Shown here: piece by piece, positions 6,690 to 9,466 of the stretch
How the letters are laid out: every line of letters begins with the position of its first letter
Position numbering within the stretch: position 1 is the stretch's first letter
Source of the DNA: DASZHJ01 sp035604335
Lineage (GTDB): Bacteria; Pseudomonadota; Alphaproteobacteria; ATCC43930; CGMCC-115725
Assembly: GCA_035604335.1 (NCBI GenBank)
Contig: DATNIT010000251.1
Coordinates: forward strand, 1 to 9,466
DNA: 9,466 nucleotides
Reading direction: 5' to 3'
The notes under the pieces: generated by a model
The model's input: only the letters and a program-made list of their open reading frames with translations
Database searches by the model: none
Told to the model about the DNA's origin: nothing
Translations under genes and position numbers: made by a program

Positions 6690-7238
6690 CTACCGTTTCG
6701 GGATCACGCAGAAACCCTGCGACTCGACCCCCAGCGACGGATTGAACTTGCTGCGGAAATTCTCGAGCGCAATCGCGCCGGTGAGCTCCACGATCTGCGC
6801 CTCTGTATAATGCCGCTTCAGCCGCACGAACAACTCATCGTCCACTTTCTGGTCCGTGAACGTCACGCGCTCGGCATATTCGAGCGCGACGCGTTCCGGG
6901 TCGGTAAAGAGCTGGCTCTCATGCCAGGTCGTGACTTCCGCAAGCTTCGCCTCGCCGTTTTCGCCTTCCATCACACGGATGGAATTGATGTCAATTCAAA
7001 AGGGGCACCCGTTGATGGAAGCAACGCGAAGGTAAACGAGCGGCAGGAGCGCCTTCGGGAGCTGCCCCGACTGCTCGATCGACGCGCTGAGCAGCTTGGC
7101 GGCGCGCAGGATCGGCGGGCAATGCGCCATGACCTTGGTCGGATTCAGCAGGTCGCCGAACAGGTCGCGCTCCTTCTTGAACAGGTCGGCCAACGACGCA
7201 TCGCCGCCGTCGTCCTCGATCTCGCTGATCCTGGGCAT
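6690..7238 (-). CDS. AhpD-like/carboxymuconolactone decarboxylase-family selenoprotein (CxxU)
   Basis: A single 182-residue product is read if the in-frame TGA at 6996-6998 is decoded as selenocysteine (U81). Residues before it (LPKALLPLVYLRVASINGCPF) and after it (IDINS, then TDPERVALEYAERVT and ending in GVESQGFC) belong together as one carboxymuconolactone decarboxylase/AhpD-like domain. In this domain a CxxC pair is the redox centre; here it reads C78-P-F-U81. The position of the AhpD histidine (four residues after the second Cys) is Asn85. No frame change occurs between the two halves. The start at 7238 is set by GGAGG at 7246-7250, seven bases upstream; an earlier ATG at 7268 lacks such a site. 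A SECIS-like hairpin follows the TGA. The likely role is peroxide or thiol redox chemistry. A true nonsense mutation is the alternative, but the exact position and hairpin argue against it. Confidence 0.88.
6966..6984 (-). promoter_or_regulatory. candidate bacterial SECIS hairpin of the AhpD-like gene
   Basis: On the minus-strand mRNA, UUCCAUC pairs perfectly with GAUGGAA (7 bp) around the loop CGUGU. The stem starts exactly 11 nt after the UGA. In Escherichia coli fdhF the minimal SelB-binding hairpin also lies 11 nt after the UGA, and bacterial SECIS loops usually have a G at the first or second position, as here. No bulged U is seen in the stem. The element lies inside the coding sequence, as bacterial SECIS elements do. 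Confidence 0.75.
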
Positions 7239-7439
7239 AGCTGAACCTCCCATTTCCGTCGGTGCCACTAGGCAAGGTATCTCGCCTTGGGGCGGTCTGT
7301 CACCTCGTGCGCGAGGCCCGCATCGGCGTCTTCGTCAGGAAAGCCTGCCGACCGACGGCATTGGGTCGTGGGGCGAGCCCAACTTGAATCACCTTATGTC
7401 TCCCTCTAGCTTGGGAGGATCGAGCGGAGGAAGCGACGC
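7239..7439. promoter_or_regulatory. shared divergent upstream region of two selenoprotein genes
   Basis: These 201 bases separate the start codons of the AhpD-like and UGSC-family genes, which face away from each other. Both ribosome binding sites are visible at the ends (GGAGG 7246-7250 on minus, GGAGG 7426-7430 on plus). A small inverted repeat CTCCC (7400-7404) / GGGAG (7413-7417) lies just before the UGSC gene, and CAAGG/CCTTG arms lie near 7273-7290. No clear sigma-70 promoter boxes could be chosen by eye. The layout suggests shared control of the pair. Confidence 0.45.
7246..7250 (-). promoter_or_regulatory. Shine-Dalgarno site that fixes the AhpD-like start
   Basis: GGAGG on the minus strand ends seven bases before the ATG at 7236-7238. 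This favours a start at Met-Pro-Arg-Ile-Ser over the in-frame ATG thirty bases further upstream. Confidence 0.7.
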
Positions 7440-9059
7440 ATGATCGTCACCGTTCACGATCCGCGGGGATATCCGCCCAAGGTCACCGGAAAGCGACTGG
7501 CGCCGCGGCCACAAAGCCTCGACGGCAAGATCGTCTATCTGGTCGATTGCCTGTTCGACAACTCCGACACTTTCATGGAGCAGATGCGCCAGTGGTTCGC
7601 AGCGCATCTGCCGTCGGTCGAAACGCGGGCCATCAAGCCGCGCGAGAGCTGGGTCGACGACGCCGACATGCGGGCAAAGGTCGCCGCCGAGGGCAATGCC
7701 GCCATTCTCGGCGTCGGCTTGTGAAGCTCCTGTAGCCCGACGGTCGTCGGGTTGACGTCGTTGATGGAAGAAGACGGCACGCCGTGCGTCGCCGTTCATA
7801 CCCATGTCTTCCACCGCGTCGCACGGACGACGGCACGGCTCCGCGGCATCCCGACCTTGCGGCAGGCTTTCGTGCCGCAGCCGGTCGTCGGCCGCACGCC
7901 GGGCGAATTGCGCGCCTATATCGAGGGCGCGGATCAGATCTCCGGCCGCCCATTCATGCAGGAGGTGATCGAGGGATTGTCGCGCCCGCTCGACGAGGCG
8001 GACCTCACGGGCGCGACTTTCGAGCGCACGACCCCTCGGCTGCTCGCGCCGGACATGGAGGAGAACCTTCAGAAACTCTTCATCGACAACCGCTGGACGG
8101 ATTTCCTGCCCATCGTGCTCCCGACCGAGGAACGCGTCGCGGCGATGCTCAAGGGGACGAGCCAGCCGCCAGACAAGGTCGTCGGCCGCATGCGGGCCGG
8201 CAATTTCCGCGAGTCCTGGGAGTACACCGTCGAAAAAGTGGCGGTCAACGCGGTGATGGCGGGGGCGCTTCCGGAATACTTCCCGGTCATCCTTGCGCTC
8301 GCCGCGACGAGCGCCACGTCAAGACAGGGCAGCACAACCTCGATGACGTGTCTTGGCGTGGTCAACGGTCCGATCCGTCACGAGATCGGCATGAACGCCG
8401 GGATCGGTGCGCTCGGCCCTTACAGCCACGCCAATACGACGATCGGCCGGGCCTACAGTCTCCTGTCGCAGAATCTGCAGGGCGGATCGGTGCCGGGCGA
8501 AACCTACATGGGGGCGCTCGGGAACCCGCTCGCCTACAGCCTGTGCTTTGCCGAGAACGAGGAGCGGAGCCCGTGGGAGCCGATCCATGTGCAGAAGGGC
8601 ATGAAGGCAAGCGACAGCGCTGTGAGCGTGTTCGTCGGTGGGCGCTACATCCAGGAAGGGTACGGGCCGCGCGACACCTGGGAGAACAAGATGCGGCGGT
8701 GCCTCGCTGCCACCGCATACTTGCCACCGATGCTCGTGCTCGATCCGATTGTCGCGCGGCTCTTTGCGTCGCGCGGCATCCATACCAAGCAGCAGCTCAT
8801 CGACTGGTGCGCCGAGAATGCCCGGCTTCCGGCGCGCGATTATTGGGACGACCAGTGGCTTCAGACGCTGGTGCGGCCCCTTGCCGTCGCCGGCGTCGAG
8901 CCCTACGCATCGCGCCTCAAGGCCAAGCCCGACGACATCATCCAGATGTACGAGCCGAAGGACATCAATGTCGTGGTCGTCGGCGGCGAGACCCAAGGTG
9001 CGTGGAAGATGTTCGGCGCCAACTATATCAAGACCGTCTCGGTCGACGCCTGGCGCTAA
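7440..9059 (+). CDS. UGSC-family selenoprotein with long C-terminal domain
   Basis: One frame of 540 codons runs from 7440 to a TAA at 9057-9059, broken only by a TGA at 7722-7724. Read as selenocysteine it gives 539 residues with U95-S-S-C98. The N-terminal ~180 residues match what is known of the UGSC family: LAPRPQSLDGK near residue 20, ILGVGL just before the Sec/Cys motif, then GTPCVAVHTHVF after it. The family is named for a Sec-Gly-Ser-Cys motif; here Gly is replaced by Ser. From about residue 200 onward a second domain follows, with EKVAVNAVMAG, VNGPIRHEIGMNAG (about 308-321) and AENEERSPWEP (about 371-381). I recognise this pattern from conserved uncharacterised proteins but cannot give a function. 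GGAGG at 7426-7430, nine bases upstream, supports the start. Catalysis is probably a thiol/selenol redox step; the substrate is unknown. Confidence 0.88.
7736..7751 (+). promoter_or_regulatory. candidate bacterial SECIS hairpin of the UGSC gene
   Basis: CCCGAC (7736-7741) and GUCGGG (7746-7751) form a perfect 6-bp stem closed by the loop GGUC. The stem can be lengthened to 9 bp by G-U, A-U and U-G pairs (7733-7735 with 7752-7754). The perfect stem starts 11 nt after the UGA. The GGUC loop is contained in the SelB-recognised GGUCU loop known from E. coli fdhF. Position, loop and stem together make this a strong SECIS candidate. Confidence 0.83.
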
Positions 9060-9062
9060 CCG

Positions 9063-9329
9063 TCAATCCGGCGGGAACTCGATCACATAACGCCTGTCGA
9101 TGATCGCCATGCCGTCCACCTCTTGCTTCACCATACCTTGGGATTTGTACCAGTCGATTTGGCGCAGGATGCCTTTGGTGACGACTCTGCCGTCGGGATC
9201 GACATAGGCGAGCGTATCCTCGACCTGGTCCGGCATGCGCTGGGCCGCCTTGGACAGAAGCGCGATCATCGCCGGTGCGTCGGGTCCGTATTTCCGTATT
9301 CCGTCGGGGCCGATGAAGGCGGTATACTA
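9063..9329 (-). pseudogene. C-terminal remnant of an ABC transporter substrate-binding protein, cut by an IS
   Basis: The minus-strand frame is open from a TAG at 9327-9329 to a TGA at 9063-9065, giving 87 residues that begin Y-T-A-F-I-G-P-D-G. The content (DTLAYVDPDGRVV, then ILRQIDWYKSQGMVK and IIDRRYVIEFPPD) looks like the C-terminus of NMT1/SsuA-type solute-binding proteins found in rhizobial genomes. The similarity continues upstream of the first Met (9267-9269), so the frame does not start there. It ends where insertion-sequence DNA begins, so the gene was very probably split by that insertion and is not functional. It converges on the UGSC gene with a 3-bp gap. The family call rests on memory of related sequences. 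Confidence 0.65.
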
Positions 9330-9466
9330 GGGTCCAGACTCATAAAATCCACCAAACGATCGCCGCGACGAGGCAGACGGACGCGAGGAAGTTTCTTGCC
9401 AGCCGATCGTAGCGCGTGGCAATGCGCCTGAAGTCTTTGAGCCGGCAGAAGGCGTTCTCGATGCGG
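9330..9466 (-). mobile_element. IS5-type insertion sequence, right-hand end (truncated by window)
   Basis: The last part of the window encodes the end of a transposase on the minus strand. Next to it lies a short non-coding tip starting near 9330 (GGTCCAGACTCAT), which would be the terminal inverted repeat. The bases CTAG at 9327-9330 fit the CTAG/TA-type targets reported for several IS5-group elements. The other end lies outside the window, so the inverted repeat and target duplication cannot be checked. The exact boundary is uncertain by a few bases. Confidence 0.7.
9340..9466 (-). CDS. IS5-family transposase, C-terminal fragment
   Basis: Forty-one codons plus a TGA stop (9340-9342) are visible; the start lies beyond the right edge. 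The translation begins R-I-E-N-A-F-C-R-L-K and continues with RRIATRYDRLARNF and a hydrophobic end (CLVAAIVWWIL). This is the typical C-terminus of IS5-group DDE transposases. The Glu in R-I-E is probably the last member of the DDE catalytic triad. It would catalyse cut-and-paste movement of the element. Whether the full gene is intact cannot be seen. Confidence 0.8.
   Translation of the reverse strand, partial: RIENAFCRLKDFRRIATRYDRLARNFLASVCLVAAIVWWIL

Noticed and set aside
6690..7268. AhpD-like gene as an ordinary pseudogene broken by a nonsense mutation
   Set aside because: The TGA sits exactly at the redox Cys, the frame is otherwise intact on both sides, and a SECIS-like hairpin follows at the canonical spacing. 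A second gene next door shows the same pattern.
7440..7724. Independent 94-residue small protein ending at the TGA
   Set aside because: The UGSC domain continues in the same frame past the TGA, and the remainder lacks its own start site with a ribosome binding site.
7784..9103. 439-codon plus-strand open frame overlapping the UGSC gene in another frame
   Set aside because: Its translation is Arg/His/Pro/Gly-rich and low in complexity of family signals, which is typical of a shadow frame; the UGSC frame has recognisable conserved blocks.
1..9466. CRISPR array, tRNA or rRNA genes
   Set aside because: No regularly spaced short direct repeats and no tRNA- or rRNA-like segments were seen on reading the window.

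Overview
This is a GC-rich window that looks alphaproteobacterial, most like Bradyrhizobium and other Hyphomicrobiales. The reasons are the codon use, an orphan ABC_sub_bind-type solute-binding protein of the kind that is abundant in that group, and short intergenic repeats built on a TGTCCGCTT core. Species cannot be named from the sequence alone.

Layout, left to right: (1) the C-terminal end of a secreted or periplasmic-type protein, probably Vgb/streptogramin-lyase-like (+, to 462); (2) an intergenic stretch with nothing recognisable; (3) an amidohydrolase-2 family metal hydrolase (-, 804-1973) with an AT-rich palindrome in front of it; (4) a solo ABC transporter substrate-binding protein (+, 2272-3315) between two copies of an ~80 bp repeat; (5) an FAD-dependent aromatic-ring hydroxylase (-, 3561-5195), divergent from (6) an FMN-binding PPOX-type flavoprotein (+, 5328-5954); (7) a nucleotidyltransferase-domain protein (-, 5948-6685) directly behind (8) an AhpD-like/carboxymuconolactone decarboxylase-family protein (-, 6690-7238); (9) a UGSC-family protein with a long C-terminal domain (+, 7440-9059); (10) the C-terminal remnant of an ABC solute-binding protein (-), cut by (11) an IS5-type insertion sequence that runs off the right edge.

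The main result is that genes 8 and 9 both read as selenoprotein genes. Each is one continuous reading frame broken only by a single in-frame TGA, and each TGA falls at a redox-active Cys/Sec position: C-P-F-(TGA) in the AhpD-type CxxC motif, and (TGA)-S-S-C in the UGSC motif. In both transcripts a perfect hairpin begins exactly 11 nt after the UGA: a 7-bp stem with loop CGUGU in the first, and a 6-bp perfect stem (extendable to 9 with wobble pairs) with loop GGUC in the second. This matches the known geometry of bacterial SECIS elements. The two genes are divergent with 201 bp between their starts, so they may share control and a redox role. A standard gene caller would split them into four truncated ORFs.

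The rest looks like accessory catabolic gene content (hydrolase, flavin monooxygenase, flavoprotein, solute-binding proteins) with signs of mobile DNA at the right edge. No selA, selB, selC or selD gene lies in the window, so the capacity to decode UGA as Sec is inferred, not seen.
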